From assembly GCA_963989385.1 (NCBI GenBank), contig OZ022503.1, positions 89,253,138-89,317,137 on the forward strand: DNA of 64,000 bases, written 5' to 3'. Below the pieces are notes generated by a model, which ran no database searches, was not told the DNA's origin, and saw only the letters and a program-made list of their open reading frames with translations. Position 1 is the stretch's first letter. Each line of letters begins with the position of its first letter. Below, piece after piece: positions 11,880 to 23,681 of this stretch. This DNA is from Ctena decussata (taxonomy: Eukaryota; Mollusca; Bivalvia; Lucinida; Lucinidae). The translations under genes and the position numbers were made by a program.

Positions 11880-13552
11880 ATTCATGCATGCGAGGGTTTT
11901 GAAATTTCACATATGGATTCGTCATAAAAAATAGCGTATTTTTTTCTTGTCCGAGTTGTCTCCCTTTTTGGAGTTATGCCCCTTGAGATGAAATCAAACT
12001 GATACCTTGTCAGCAAGGTATCTCAAAATGTAGTCTAGCTAGAGCCTTGAAACTTTGCCAGCTTATTAGGAATGAAGAGAAGATGAACTGATTACTTGTT
12101 GAATTTTTTTTTTTACTTTTTTACTTAGTTATGCCCTCTTTCTAACTTAGTGCATTGTAAGCAAATGAAACCTTTCATGCATACCATATCTTAGGAACTG
12201 TGCATGCTAGAGTTTTGAAATTTCACATATGGATTCGACATCAAAAATAGCTGACATGTATTCTTTATCTTGTCCGAGTTGTCCTCCTATTTGGAGTTAT
12301 GCCCCTTGAGAAAAAACAAACTGAAACCTTGTGAGCAAGATATCTCAAAAAGTATTTTAGCTAGAGCCTTGAAACTTTGCCTGCTTATTAGGTCTGAAGA
12401 GTAATAAAACTGATTGACTTCTGAAAAAAAATCGTGAAGTTTTGACTGAATTAGGCCCCTTTTTCAACTCAGTGCATTGTAAGCCTATGTTACCTGTCAT
12501 GCATATCATATCTTGTGCATGCTAGAGTTTTGAAATTTTATATATGGATTTGTCATCAAAAATAGCTGACATGTATTGTCTTTTCTTGTCCGACTTGTCT
12601 CCCTATTTGGAGTTATGCCCCTTGAGGAAGAAATCAAACTGAAACCATGTGAGCAAGATATCTCAAAAAGTGTTTTAGCTAGAGCCTTGAAACTTTGCCA
12701 GCTTATTAGGACTGATGGGCAGATGAACTAATTGACTTTTGAAAAAACTGAAACCTTGTGAGCAAGATATCTCAAATAATATTCTAGCTAGATCCTTGAA
12801 AATTTGCCAGTTTATTTGGACTGAATAGAAGATGAACTAATTACCTTATGAAAAAAATCGTGATTTTTTGACTGGGTTATGCCCCTATTTCAATTTAGTG
12901 CATTGTAGACCTATGGAACCTTGTGAACAAAATATCTCAAGAACCCCTGATGCTAGGATCATGATTTTTTGCAGGATGATATTGCCTAAGGTGTCGATAA
13001 CCTGATTAAGTTTTGAAAACATACATAAATTTTTGGCCAGTAAAGCCCCTTTTCCGACTCAGTGCATTGAAGCCTATAGTACAAAGGTACCCTAACATAC
13101 GGTCAAGAACGGTAAGAGCTTAGAACTTGAACCTTTTACACATGATCAGTATGGAAAATAAGCGAATTAGTGTTTTTCATTTTTCCGCCTGTCTTATTCT
13201 TTTTTCTGCCTGTTATGTTTTTCCAGAGTTATGCCCCTTTCTCGACTAAGCCTGTGGAACCATGTGAACAAAATATCTCAAGAACCCCTTTTAGGATGAC
13301 ACTGCACAAGGTGTAGATGACCTGATTAACTTTTGAAAAAAAAACGTGAAGTTTTGATCGAGTTATGCCCCTTTATTAACTTAGTACATTGTAAGTCTAT
13401 AGAACCCTGTGAACAAAATATCTCGAGAACCCCTGACACTACGATCATGATTTTTTTCAGGAAGATATTGCCCAAGGTGTAGATGATCTGATTAACTTTT
13501 GAAAATAAAATTCTTAAATATTTGACCAAGTTAAGCCCTTTTTTAGTGTATT
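11880..13552 (-). repeat. Tandem array, about 316-bp unit (GAGTTATGCCCC family)
   Basis: Units contain GAGTTTTGAAATTTCACATA, TGGAGTTATGCCCCTTGAG, GAGCAAGATATCTCAAAA, TAGAGCCTTGAAACTTTGCC and TTAGTGCATTGTAAGCCTAT. Successive copies of the first motif are at about 11890, 12208 and 12524. The array starts after CTCCGTCCGTCC, the reverse of the GACGGACGG run that ends the other tandem elements. Units after 12800 are more diverged. The array abuts Penelope-like copy B at 13555. Confidence 0.75.
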
Positions 13553-13554
13553 GA

Positions 13555-14776
13555 AGTAAAAAGTATGCAAAGACCAGGAACTGAAACAATCAAAATCCAA
13601 ATCCAGCCCTCAAACCATAGTTGGAAACAACTAAGATTACAAATAATCAAGATACAGAGAACATATGGCCAACCGAGTGAGCAGCATGTTCCCAAAAGGT
13701 GGCCACTCAGCAACCCAAACCGAACCAAAAATAATAATAACACACATAAGGTAAAACATCACAGAAACTCTGACACCAAAAACAGGCAACAAAGAACCAC
13801 AACAGAACTACCGCCTTGGAACGGTCAGTAATGAATTACTGGGGGGCTTAAATCGATTTTACAGGCCCAGCCTCACCCTCAGTTTCTGAAGTGGTACAAA
13901 ACATTTAGTTGGTTGTTCGGTTCGCATGATAACCCTCTAACTCGTCAATGAATCATCACGGTAAACACATAAATCAAATTTCAACACCATGAAGAAGCAA
14001 AGACGAGGACTCAACAGATACAACGGGCCGTCTGACAGGTGGAGATCCCTGTCCTGCCAAACAACCCCACTGGAAATCTGAAGCAAAAGAAGGTCACCAG
14101 TTGAGCCCCGGTGGACCAAGCAACAGACAAAAAGGCTCCGGTCCCAACCAACTAAAATATATAGCTTTAGGTCGGGGCCATCATAGAGTCTGACGACCGA
14201 TCCCCCGGTGTGCAATTAAAGAGTGCAGCAAAGCTATCAACCGTGATTGGGTTAATCACTAAGCATGCAGACTGTCGCATAACATTTAAATTATAGCCAA
14301 TACGTTTGTGACGTATTATTATTTTTCGGAATTGAACAGAAAAATCAGTCCTACCCTTAATCTTTTTGAATTTGTATACTAAGTCACCATAAAATTCTGG
14401 TTCCGATAGGCCTTGGTGTAAAAGAAATTTTAATCCGACATCAAATTTTGAAACCAATTCAAGGTGTCTGCGATAGAATTTAGAAAAAGCCTTTCTAAGC
14501 TTATGATACCGATAGCCCTGTTGAAGAAGTTTAGCAGTTAAACATTTATTACGAGCATTAAAGTCATCTACATGACTACACACTCTAGCAAATCTTATAA
14601 GCTGAGAAATATACACTCCATAAGAGGGACGACGTGGAACGTCACCATCCAAAAATGGAAAATTAACTATATCAAAGTCAAAGTCATCACGTTTATCATA
14701 AATTTTAGAAGATACAAAACCGTTAGAAATAGATAGATGTAAATCCAAAAAGGGGGCCTCGGTATCTGAAGTAAGC
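13555..14776 (-). pseudogene. Penelope-like reverse transcriptase, C-terminal fragment and 3' tail (copy B)
   Basis: Minus strand. The coding part (14776 down to about 14170) encodes the C-terminal portion of an RT family: SDTEAPFLDLHLSISN, YDKRDDFDFDIVNFPFLDG, QGYRYHKLRKAFSKFYRR, SEPEFYGDLVYK, then the stop after DSMMAPT. The RT catalytic motifs lie upstream and are missing, so the copy is 5' truncated, as is usual for target-primed retroelements. The 3' tail runs to AAGTATGCAAAGACC at 13555. It sits about 130 bp beyond the donor of the kringle-2 exon. Assignment to Penelope-like elements rests on the motifs seen in the sister copies (GIPM-TNCAPL and YLDDLL) and is reasonable but not certain. 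Confidence 0.75.
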
Positions 14777-14905
14777 CTGTGGTACAAAGATACAAACATT
14801 ATGGGATAAGCCTTCTTTAGAGGCAAACATATGGTTGGGGGCATAGTATTTCATTGACACATTTTCTAGTTATTATATTTCTGCGCGAATTTAAATGATA
14901 TTTAC

Positions 14906-15154
14906 CATTGCATATACTATAAGTGCATAAATCGACTCTGATATAAGGATCTGTTGTGTAACACCATGGTAGGTGATGATAGAAGCTACGACAATAATTG
15001 TAATTCTCATGCGCCCATTCGGGGAATTCTTCGAGCGTGTCATGAACGTGAGGCGTCTGTGCGAACCAGTACTGACAAGTTAGTCCATGGTCCGTCACTG
15101 AAACTGTTCCTGAGTAGCCAGATACTAGGAGATTGTTTAGACAGTCGTCCTTCC
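14906..15154 (-). CDS. Kringle-2 exon
   Basis: A single 249-nt exon holding a whole kringle domain, between acceptor TTTTCTAG (before 15154) and donor GTAAAT (after 14906). It starts with two bases of a split codon and ends with one, so it is symmetric phase 1-1. Six cysteines are in kringle spacing: KDDC, GLTC, YNYC, LPWC, VDLC and YSIC. Also present are SGYSGTVSVT after C1, WFAQTPH after C2, and the invariant PWCYT. Kringles are secreted triple-disulfide binding modules. Lysine-binding ability cannot be judged. It lies between CUB-3 (30040) and CUB-4 (8304). Confidence 0.93.
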
Positions 15155-16084
15155 CTAGAAAATGTCATTCCTAGAACTATTCAATGGCATTTCAAACAGG
15201 ATAATGAAAACACTTCAAACAGAATAATTAAAACATATATGCACATTGGAATCTAATTTGGCCCTTATCACACATTTTTACCCTAGACCGTTTACTCGGT
15301 ATGTCCAATAAATGTCGAGGGTTCGATTAAAATTAAAAACACTCCAACTTTCAATGCAGCACTATAGTATTTTTTCGCATTTTTTCGAACAAACAAATAT
15401 AAACAAACAAACAAACAAAAAAAAAAAAAAAAAAAAATAGCTGATATACATGTAACCTAATTAAATATTCCATATGAGCTGCGGATCCAGCAAAACAAAA
15501 TACAATAGCATATATTAAAGTCTGGCACAAACAATGACAGTGTTTCACAAAACACAGAATATGTCGCCTTATATAGAGTTCCGAATAGAAAGATTAGGCT
15601 ACGGTTTTCCAAACATTCAGAAGAGTTTACATATAAACACTAAGCTCGCAAAGTTCACAAGTTATTAATGTGACAGATCTAATATTACGACCAGTAATAA
15701 CTGGCTCAGTATATTTGACAGGCCTAACGTTGCGACCAGTTATCGATGGCCCTTCACCTGAGCAAGTAATTAGATATACCATTACAACCGTTTACCAACC
15801 TCAATGGTAAAGTAGGACCCATTGCACACAGCCTTCCATTGTTTCCCTCCTTTCGTCCTGATATGATTTGAAATACTGATAAAAAGGGGTAAATTCGCCT
15901 GTCGTCCATCTATTTACTCTTCCAAAAACGCGCGAAAAGCTACTGAAGATAGTATGGACCAGAATCTTATATGGTTTCCATAAATCCTTAATATGTTCTT
16001 ACATTTCCCATTAAACCACTAGAAAGAAAAATTGGCCTGGCGTTAAAAAGGGCAAGGTCGACCTATGGTCACGATCTACTCGTG
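15155..16084. other. Intron sequence, nothing recognised
   Basis: Start of the 14.9-kb intron between CUB-3 and kringle-2. It contains a poly(A)/AAAC run at about 15395-15437 and no recognised gene or shared repeat. Confidence 0.4.
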
Positions 16085-16320
16085 TACCAGATGCTAAATG
16101 CCAAGGCGGCAGTTCTGTTTTTGTTCTTCTTGGTTGTTTTATTTGTTGTCAGTTGCTATGTGTGTTATTGGTGTATTGTTCGTGATGTTCAGGCTAGCCC
16201 GTTGATCACCTACATGGGAAACGGCTGTTCACATGGCTGCCGCTGGCTAATTTTGAAATGTCTCTTTCCCACATGGTGTCTTGGGTTGGATCTGGAATTA
16301 ATTTGAGTCAGTTCCAGCGA
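16085..16320 (+). repeat. Penelope-like element tail remnant
   Basis: Contains CCAAGGCGGCAGTTCTGTTT, the ACATGGTGTCTTGGGTTGGA region and AATTTGAGTCAGTTCC, a diverged version of the 3' tails seen at 13555-14165 and 38950-39300. No coding part. Confidence 0.55.
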
Positions 16321-17758
16321 TTTTGCCTCCTTAATTTTAAACGACATCGGTATATCTATTCTCGAGAGGAAGATTTATAGATTTTGTTTTAAATATAAGT
16401 CATGTCTGTCATGTGACCTGGAACATTTTTTCCAATAGTTTGTTCCCGGAAGCTGTGTACGAAATTTGATTACAATCGGTCCTGTTGTCTCAGAGAAGAA
16501 GTCGTTTGAAATTGTGAACGGATTGAAGACGCCAACGACAGACGACTACGAACGACGGAGCCTGCCTATCCTATAGGAGATAACGCATAGGAGATTTTGC
16601 GCATTATGATGGGTATTTTTTATATTTAATGATGACGCTGAGAAGTGTAGGTGTCTGAGTGTGAAATATTGTTTATTGTCACTCATTTAGCATTTTTAAT
16701 TGGTTTCACATGATGAAGTGCTTTGAAATGTAAGTTTGATCATGTATGTTTTGTGTCTGTATCTGGTGTACATTTTCTGAACTTAAACCGGTTTTTCATT
16801 GTTTGTAAGTGAATGTACTCGATATTCAGCGGATGTTTTCATAAGGGATGTCTTTAATTATCATTTTTCAAAGAACGCCGCCAGTGTCCTGTTGTGACAA
16901 TTTCAGAGTTGATAAACAAATAGTTTTGGCGGTGCGGCAAATTTACACGCACATCAAATAAAACTCGATTATTACAATCAATGATATTATGATATATTAA
17001 TATATTTGTCTCTTCATATAATATTACGGGCAAACGATTAGAGAGAGAAAGATATTGTTGTTTAGATGTCATGAGCTCGGACTTAGTAATGTCACAATGG
17101 TAATTACTGATAGCCATTCCAAAACATAGAAGGTTCTCTGTTTGATACTATCCCTTACCGTTTTATAACACCTTCTTTTGAATCGCAATTAGGAATTTTA
17201 ATTTATTTACCCATTTATTTATTAAATGTTCTTGTCCCTAGATCAGATCATAATTTTTGTTAATTTTGTTTTGGTTCTCATAAAATACTACTTTCTGTAT
17301 TTTATTGTCTTTCATTTCCTATTACCCCTGTTATATTTACAAATCTCCTTGATCGTCGAAAAAGGTTAAAATGCTGATATCCAGTACTTCCGATTTATTT
17401 CCATTTTATTTAATTGTTTATTTTTCAATCGAAGTTATTAAGAGAAACAATCCGGTTCCAGAGCGAGGCAATGTATGTCCAGACCGAGTAATTAAATAAA
17501 TTTAAGTTATCGAATAGCTCTCTTGTTATCGGGAGACAATCGATTATGACAAATTTGCAAAGGTTTCATCGGTTGCTATTTAATCGAAGCTTTCCAATTT
17601 ACATTTTACACACTTTCAGCGGTTACCTTTCAGGAAAATCCCATATTAGGCCACTGTCTGTCCCTATGTTTTGCCAACCAATCTACCCACGTGATCATCC
17701 GGAGATGTCACTCAGGGGATTACCGTTATCTCCTATATCACAAGCAAATGATGTATTC

Positions 17759-17763
<5 letters not shown>
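16321..17763. other. Intron sequence
   Basis: About 16400-16560 ends with TCAGAGAAGAAGTCGTTTGA and a run of GACGA-type repeats, resembling the terminal part of the tandem-repeat elements (compare 27910-27990). The rest shows nothing recognisable; the open frame at 16854-17117 has no known domain. Confidence 0.4.

Positions 17764-17814
<51 letters not shown>
17764..17814. repeat. (AG)n microsatellite
   Basis: About 25 uninterrupted AG dinucleotides. It creates spurious RE-repeat open frames on the plus strand. Confidence 0.95.
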
Positions 17815-17818
<4 letters not shown>

Positions 17819-18540
17819 CTCATTTGTCTTTTTTTTCAGATTTGTAAACAATTATTGTTATTTCTTACAAAAATAGTTTCCCAACTTCAATAAATTTATT
17901 TAGTTGTAGTTTTTTCGTTTAGATTTCACGAGCTCGGTGTAAATTATATCGTTTGAAAATCAATATCCTTTTCGAAAAGTCATCAAGTTCTCTTTTGAAA
18001 TATTACTCTACACAGTAATATTTTATGAGAAATCGCAATCATAAATAATTATTATTATTTTCATTATCACACCGTACATTCGGTCTTTAACATTTTGGTA
18101 GAACGCGGTCGGGTACGGAAAATACAGATGTTTATCCAAGCGCGCGCTTTTTCGCGGGTAAGTCATTTTCTTAGTTTCTGGTGAGCTGGCTGGATTGTTT
18201 ATTCAATTTTCATAGCGAGAGGACATATTTTGTCCCTTTCTCTGAAACGGTGCAAATAGATGGAAATAATTCAGGACCATTATCTTTTTATCCGGTTGCT
18301 AGGTGACGCTAAATATACGGGAAATGGCAGTCGGTATATTTTGATTTGGTAAGGAATATAACGGACGGCGATTACGGAAGATACGGTCGTTTTTATTCAT
18401 TTTTATGGTACGGGTCTATCACAGACGGCACTAAGTACAACATTCTAATTGCAAATTCATATGTTATGCCACTTTTATTCCTATTTTATATCTTGTACTA
18501 AATTGGCCATACGTTTGTCGTTGTTAGGATTGTATTGAGA
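17815..18540. other. Intron sequence, nothing recognised
   Basis: AT-rich, with no exon or shared repeat seen. Confidence 0.4.
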
Positions 18541-19277
18541 ATTTTTATGCTTCCATTGCAAAAGATTTACTCCACTCCAGATGAAAACGACAGAGGTGTG
18601 GTGTTTCCCTTGGAAGTGTATACCCAGCCACCTGAAGCTCCGCTTGCCGAACTATTAGCGAGCAGTCGCTTGCAGGCGCAAAGGAGCTTTGAAAGAGTGG
18701 GAGCTCTACTGTAGAAGATTGGTAAGGCATATTTTACCTGTAAGATACATTACTTTCAATGAAATTTCTTTCATAACGACACCAAACGGAAGTTAGAATT
18801 AGACTGGTTCGAATGGAAATCGACGAAAAACTTACAGCGTACAGTCGTTCTGTCGCTACGTTACGTAATGACTCCAAACGTTCCGTTTGAGAAAACCAAG
18901 ATGGCGTCAACATTAACCGCTTTAATGCGAGGAGGCTGAACGTTGGATGAAATAATTCAAAAGAAATAAAGCACCGTAGAGAAAGAACTGAAAAAGTATA
19001 GCCCGTTTTTCGAGGGGATAGATTACTAGGGGTGAATCTGTTTTCTGACAATTTCTCATCAGTTTGTAGACGGAGTTCGCAGCTGTGGAGTTGCAAAGCT
19101 TTAAATACAAATTTAATACTACAAAAAAAAAAAGATAAAGAGCGATGTGCTCGCCCTAAGGCAGTGCCCATTTTCATATTATGCTCTGAATGGAGAACGT
19201 GTGCATGCTGTTACTTCGTGCGCAGTTCCTTTCTGCTACTTGACAACGGCATAATATGTTCTGCATGAAGTGAGCGG
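18541..19277. repeat. Dispersed repeat with internal insertion relative to 21136-21345
   Basis: 18541-18665 (ending CTTGCCGAACTATTA) and 19180-19268 (CTCTGAATGGAGAACGTGTG to ATATGTTCTGCATGAA) match adjacent parts of the continuous copy at 21136-21345. The first copy therefore carries about 0.5 kb of extra sequence (about 18666-19179) at the point where the second reads straight through. Type unknown; no domain in the frames. Confidence 0.6.
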
Positions 19278-19479
19278 ATATCGATTGGGTCAATTGGTGT
19301 CAAAGTAAACATGAGAACCACAGGGGCTTGGTCATATGTTTTGTTTCTTCGAGTCCAATGAAAAATAAGAATCCGCTTGTACAGGGTGGTGTATATGAAG
19401 TACTTCATGTGCAAACGGATCATTTGTCATTGGGATCGAAGAAACAAACCATATGACCCGAGTCCCTGTGATAAGAACA

Positions 19480-19560
19480 GGCAATGATCAGGAATTAACA
19501 GGCTACAATCAAATCCCATATCCTGCCCTCAAAACCTGACAAAAGTTACTCGATAACAAG
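19480..19560 (-). repeat. Penelope-like element tail end fragment
   Basis: AGGCAATGATCAGGAATTAA and CAATCAAATCCCATATCCTG match the reverse of the ends at 39255-39300 and 49965-50015. Confidence 0.5.
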
Positions 19561-19639
19561 TTTTTTGTTGTTGTTTGATTATGAAAACTTGTTACAGCTA
19601 ACGCGCGATTTAGCTTTGTATGAAACTGAACCTTTTACA

Positions 19640-19914
19640 GGAAAAAAAGGTAAAAGGTTTCCCATAGCCCTAAAAGCCGCAGGGGCGACGGGGGTCAGAG
19701 ACCCACTGTATCTTGGACATAGCTGATGAAAGGCGGAGCCCATCTCTCTCCTTTCGTTGCCTTACTCTTCCCTGATTCGAAAAAGGTACCCATATTTACT
19801 GCTGGGTTGACATGCAGAGAGAGTTTTCCAGTCGTCGGATGGCGACGGCGAGCTGCGAAATCACGACCTTCCGGTGACCCGAAACACTCTAACCACTCGA
19901 CTACGGCGCCTCCC
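19640..19914 (-). mobile_element. tRNA-headed SINE
   Basis: On the minus strand the element begins GGGAGGCGCCGTAGTCGAGT, followed by GGTTAGAGTG. It has an A-box-like GTAGTCGAGTGG and a weaker B-box-like GGTCGTGATTTCGC, the layout of a tRNA-derived SINE promoter. The body includes ACCCAGCAGTAAATATGGGT and GGATGGGCTCCGCC-like segments. The 3' end is near the A/T-rich GGTAAAAGG stretch at 19640. The parent tRNA is not identified. Confidence 0.6.
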
Positions 19915-20038
19915 TTTAAAAACAACCATATCAAACTATCAACCAAAAACGTCTGCCTCGTTGGTCATGAAAAAAATGGCGTCGTGGCCAGGTGTTACAT
20001 TTTTCTTAATTATTCTTAATTATAAGATCGGGTTCCAG

Positions 20039-20160
20039 TGAGCACATGACGTCGAAATGACGTCGTACTGTCGAAATGACGTCGTACTGACGCCAATGCG
20101 ACATCATAACGCCGCATCGACGTCTGGCCGACGTCATTACGACGTCATGTGCCTGCAGGG
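20039..20160. repeat. Palindromic ACGTC-rich element
   Basis: Between CACATGACGTCGAAATGACG and GACGTCATGTGCCTGCAGG the sequence is largely made of GACGTC-type steps and is roughly self-complementary. Related elements lie at 23199-23303, 23459-23567 and 24143-24250, sharing a CCTGCTGGG or CCTGCGGG-like end. Confidence 0.65.
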
Positions 20161-21135
20161 TTATAAATAACGTACGGTAATAGTAAATTATTCAGGCATC
20201 CTTTCATTCACTCAGGCACTTAAATGAATTTGTTGTTTCCATGTGGGAATTGAATTGCGCCTTCAGTCGTAAGTTCGAGCATGTACGGGGAATAATACAT
20301 AAAACATCAGCGGACAAATTTATCATACTTTCACTTTCGTATTCGATGGATGATTTCCGATTCAAGGGACTTTCAAACAATATTTCTGTCATACCCAGGA
20401 AGATTGAAGAATCCGGGAGTGCTATTACTTGGCCAAACGCTAGTCACTGCTTTATTACTTCATATGTCCATACTAGCTCACATCGGGAACGACCCTTGTA
20501 AAAATCTGTCTTTAGGTAAATAGGTACACTTTCGGAGTTTCCGGGGAGGCAACACAGACATTTGCCTTTTTATATCCCTTTCCATCTTTGAAAGAGTTGA
20601 TCCCATTTTGGAAGGCTTTATCCTCCAGTGAATCAAACAGGAAGTCTTAAAAATTGGTTCCCTTGTAAAATGGCGGAAAACCTGTATCCAATTACCTTAG
20701 ATTCCGCATGTGAACAAGCTGGTTTGTATGTTACATACATCTTCAAACTCAGAAGTGCCGTTAAATTTACAAGGCTCAAAATCTAAATAAAACAGATATT
20801 AGGTCTACCAAGTATTTTGCCACCAGAGACATATCAGCCGGCGCATCCGTGTCTAACCAGCTTCTAAAGTGACTGCTGAAATCACTCCTCAATTTGAAAA
20901 CATTGTGTGTTTATCGGGCATGTGTGTTCGTCGAGGACTCAGATCAGTCTGGGTATCCACATGCTCAGCTGAGTTGAGCATCAAAAAAAGTTTTATAACC
21001 ATGGGGCCTGGTTGAATCTTAAAGACTGTAACCGACTTGAAAGACTTAGAGCTGTTGCTCTAGCTTAAACCTATCTGCTCACCTGCTTATTATTAACGTA
21101 TCCCGCCGTTTTACAGGGTTTTATTTTTTTTGAGA
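20161..21135. other. Intron sequence with a MITE fragment
   Basis: 20957-21013 contains CTCAGCTGAGTTGAGCAT and GTTTTATAACCATGGGGCC, the right end of the GCCCC MITE family (full copy at 30721-30934). Otherwise nothing recognised. Confidence 0.5.
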
Positions 21136-21345
21136 ATTTTATGCTCCCCAGAGAAAGAAATCCTTCCAAAAGATTTACTCCAAATGAAAAGTACAGAGGT
21201 GTTTCCCTTGGAAGTGTATACCCATCCACCTGAAGCTCTACTTGCCGAACTATTATTCTCTGAATGGAGAATGTGCATGCTGTTACGTCATGCGCAATTC
21301 TCTTCTGCTACTTGACAACGACATAATATGTTCTGCATGAAAAGA
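21136..21345. repeat. Dispersed repeat, continuous copy
   Basis: Matches the two separated parts of 18541-19277. Shared landmarks are CTTGGAAGTGTATACCCA, CCACCTGAAGCTC and GACATAATATGTTCTGCATG. Confidence 0.6.
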
Positions 21346-22384
21346 TCGAATATTGCACAATAATCTTCTTTTTTCTTCTTTTAACCCAGCATGCATACAG
21401 CTTCTAAAAACCCTTGTGACGACGTCAATGCAGCGTTATGACATCACAACCTTGTATAGATAATAATACTGGCAGGCTACCAGTGGTGGTCGTTTTTTAT
21501 TACACCTTTTTATCTTGTAACCGACATATTGTGTTACTAGGCACACGCTACGTATTACATCGAAAACATACATAAATAATTGTTACACATGTGCTGTAAT
21601 TTACAAGAATTTAGATGCTTTCTTGAAGGTTGGTTGCAGGTTATACCTTTTTCCTGATAAATGAACATTAATCAGTAATTTGTACATGTTTATTTCTGTA
21701 TTTATTTATGTACGTGTTAAGTGTAAATTAAATTAGTTCCCCCGAAAGGCAATGATGTTGCACACGAGGGTAGCCTGGTGACATTGTTTACCTTTTACCT
21801 CCCAGGCAGAGAATTTTACCCAGCTTCTTCGCGGGCGTTTGTTTTGTTACCTTGTACAAAATGGCCGAATCTGAGACACAACAAATGCGTTACTGCGAGT
21901 GCAGAACGCAATTGGCCACCACTGGTACGCGGCCACCACTGGTCGCACGCCAGTATAGCGTCATAACCTTGCATCCAGGTCGTTATGTACAACGTTGTTT
22001 TGACGTTGTGTGTCAGAATGGAATGTTTCATTATTTGTGATGGCCAATAGGCTAGGCATTTTCAATCTTACAAGTATGCATAACAACTCACGCACATGCT
22101 ACTTTACCAATTTTTCATGTGAAAAGCTCGGGTTTGACACTGAATGACAAGCCTCTAATATCTTCGCATCGTCTTCTAAAAGGTAAAAGGACGATATGAT
22201 CATGTGATTCATACACAGCCGATCTGAGCAAAGCCTGGACAATCTGATTATGTCCACATGATGATCTGGATATGCATAACTCGGAGTTCCTTTCATGTGT
22301 TAAGAAATCACATATATGACAACCCGGTATAACTAAAATACTGATTATGCTTAAGCTGATATGAACATGAGCTGGTCTAGTCTA
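21346..22384. other. Intron sequence, nothing recognised
   Basis: No exon or known repeat seen. A GACGTCAATGCAG fragment near 21420 resembles the ACGTC-rich palindromes. Confidence 0.4.
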
Positions 22385-22640
22385 GAAACCATCCCATAAC
22401 CTTGCAAGGTCGTTGGTGCACCACAGATGACTTTACAACAATCCCTTTCCACCTAGTTCCGTCTTCAGCTGCCCTAGCTGGGCTAGCAAAGACCATTTCT
22501 TAATATTGTCTTGCCATCTCCTTCTTTTTCCTTTCACTGTGCCCTGTAGAATTGTATTTGCTCAGCCAGCTAGAGGACCTTGGTTGCGACCAAACCACCT
22601 CAGTTTTCGTTTCTTGACATGAGTGTTTACGTTTAATAGC
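22385..22640 (-). mobile_element. LINE 3'-end fragment
   Basis: Matches the 3' part of the LINE at 43495-44573 (CCATCCCATAACCTTGCAAG, TTTCCACCTAGTTCC, TCTTCAGCTGCCCTAG, CCACCTCAGTTTTCG). It is a severely 5'-truncated copy. Confidence 0.7.
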
Positions 22641-23198
22641 AAACCTTTTGATTTAAAATTGCAATCCATCCATCTATCCATCCGTCCGTCCGTCCGTCCA
22701 TGTTTACATCAAGTCAGAAAAAAAGCTGAGAGTGCCAAGACCAGTCTGAGGAACCAAACACACACGGTTTTTAAATTCAGTCGTATATGTCAGAACAATA
22801 CTATATTCTTGCTGAACATGAAGCTATACATGTATACCTAACTGCACTTTTGGGTGTGGAGTCAGACCTGTCTGCACAACCGCTCATGTCTGGAAGTCAC
22901 TGTTCGTTTGACACACCGGGGAGCAGTAAAGACTTCACCAAGGACGCCCAGCTGCACTGGCAGGTAATTTTTCCTACTTGAAGTACTGTTATCGCAAAAG
23001 AAAAAAAGTATGCCTCTAGCCCAGACCAGCCTGCTCAATTATGGTCTTCAGCATTCAAGACTTCAGGATGGCCCACAGAACAGTTCCCGATCAGTTCGTG
23101 GTCAGAATGCATTAGAGTCCACTCATCAGATTGAACGTCTTCGGTGTTTTGCATATATCCAGTTTAGGTTATTTACAACCATTTACAAACCAATGCAC
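22641..23198. other. Intron sequence with a (TCCG)n-like run
   Basis: 22668-22700 is a CCATCTATCCATCCGTCCG stretch like the ends of the tandem-repeat elements. A plus-strand frame ending in a GT donor near 22965 was considered and not accepted as an exon. Confidence 0.4.
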
Positions 23199-23303
23199 TG
23201 GGCACACAACGTTGTATCAACATAGAATCAACGTTGATTTGACGGAATGAAATTGACTCGACGATGATTAATTTTGAGTGAATGATGTTGTGTGCCTGCT
23301 GGG
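23199..23303. repeat. Palindromic element ending CCTGCTGGG
   Basis: Starts CTGGGCACACAACGTTGTAT and ends ATGTTGTGTGCCTGCTGGG, with AACGTTGAT steps inside. The outer parts are imperfect inverted repeats. Confidence 0.65.
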
Positions 23304-23458
23304 TAAGTTTTCTAACAGGAGTTGTTTTTTGTAATTTTGAGGAAAATACAATATTCATTCATTCATAATCATCTCATACTTATTAGTTTAAATGATTCTT
23401 TAAATCAGTCAGTTGATTAGTACATAGTAGGAGTCAGTTTTAACTTTGTTATATATCA

Positions 23459-23567
23459 CCCAGCAGGCCTAAAACGCCGAAAGGCGCCTACAGACGTGGA
23501 TGCGACGTTATTACGTTGTATCGACGTCAGCTTGACGTAGGTAAGATGTCATGTGCCTGCCTGCTGG
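23459..23567. repeat. Palindromic ACGTC-rich element ending CCTGCTGG
   Basis: Starts CCCAGCAGGCCTAAAACGCC and ends GTCATGTGCCTGCCTGCTGG, with GCGACGTTATTACGTTG and GACGTCAGCTTGACGT inside. Same family as 20039-20160. Confidence 0.65.
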
Positions 23568-23681
23568 ACACGTGGAAATAAAAGAAAAGACTAAGAACGA
23601 CGTAAATTCCTTGCACTATGAGCGTTAGCTTTATTTGTTGTACTAAACGCCTATATTCGGTCTCGACACAAAAAAATAATA

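Noticed and set aside
10036..14165. Hammerhead ribozyme core in the Penelope-like tails (known from some Penelope elements)
   Set aside because: I looked for CTGANGA with a following GAAA and flanking stems and found no convincing arrangement. A covariance-model search would settle it.
17546..17893. Plus-strand frame with a long RE repeat
   Set aside because: The repeat is the (AG)n microsatellite; flanking residues have no domain.
22830..22965. Possible plus-strand exon ending in CACTGGCAG followed by GTAATT
   Set aside because: The peptide (MSGSHCSFDTPGSSKDFTKD) has no recognised domain, no clear acceptor or partner exon, and lies on the opposite strand within a repeat-rich intron.
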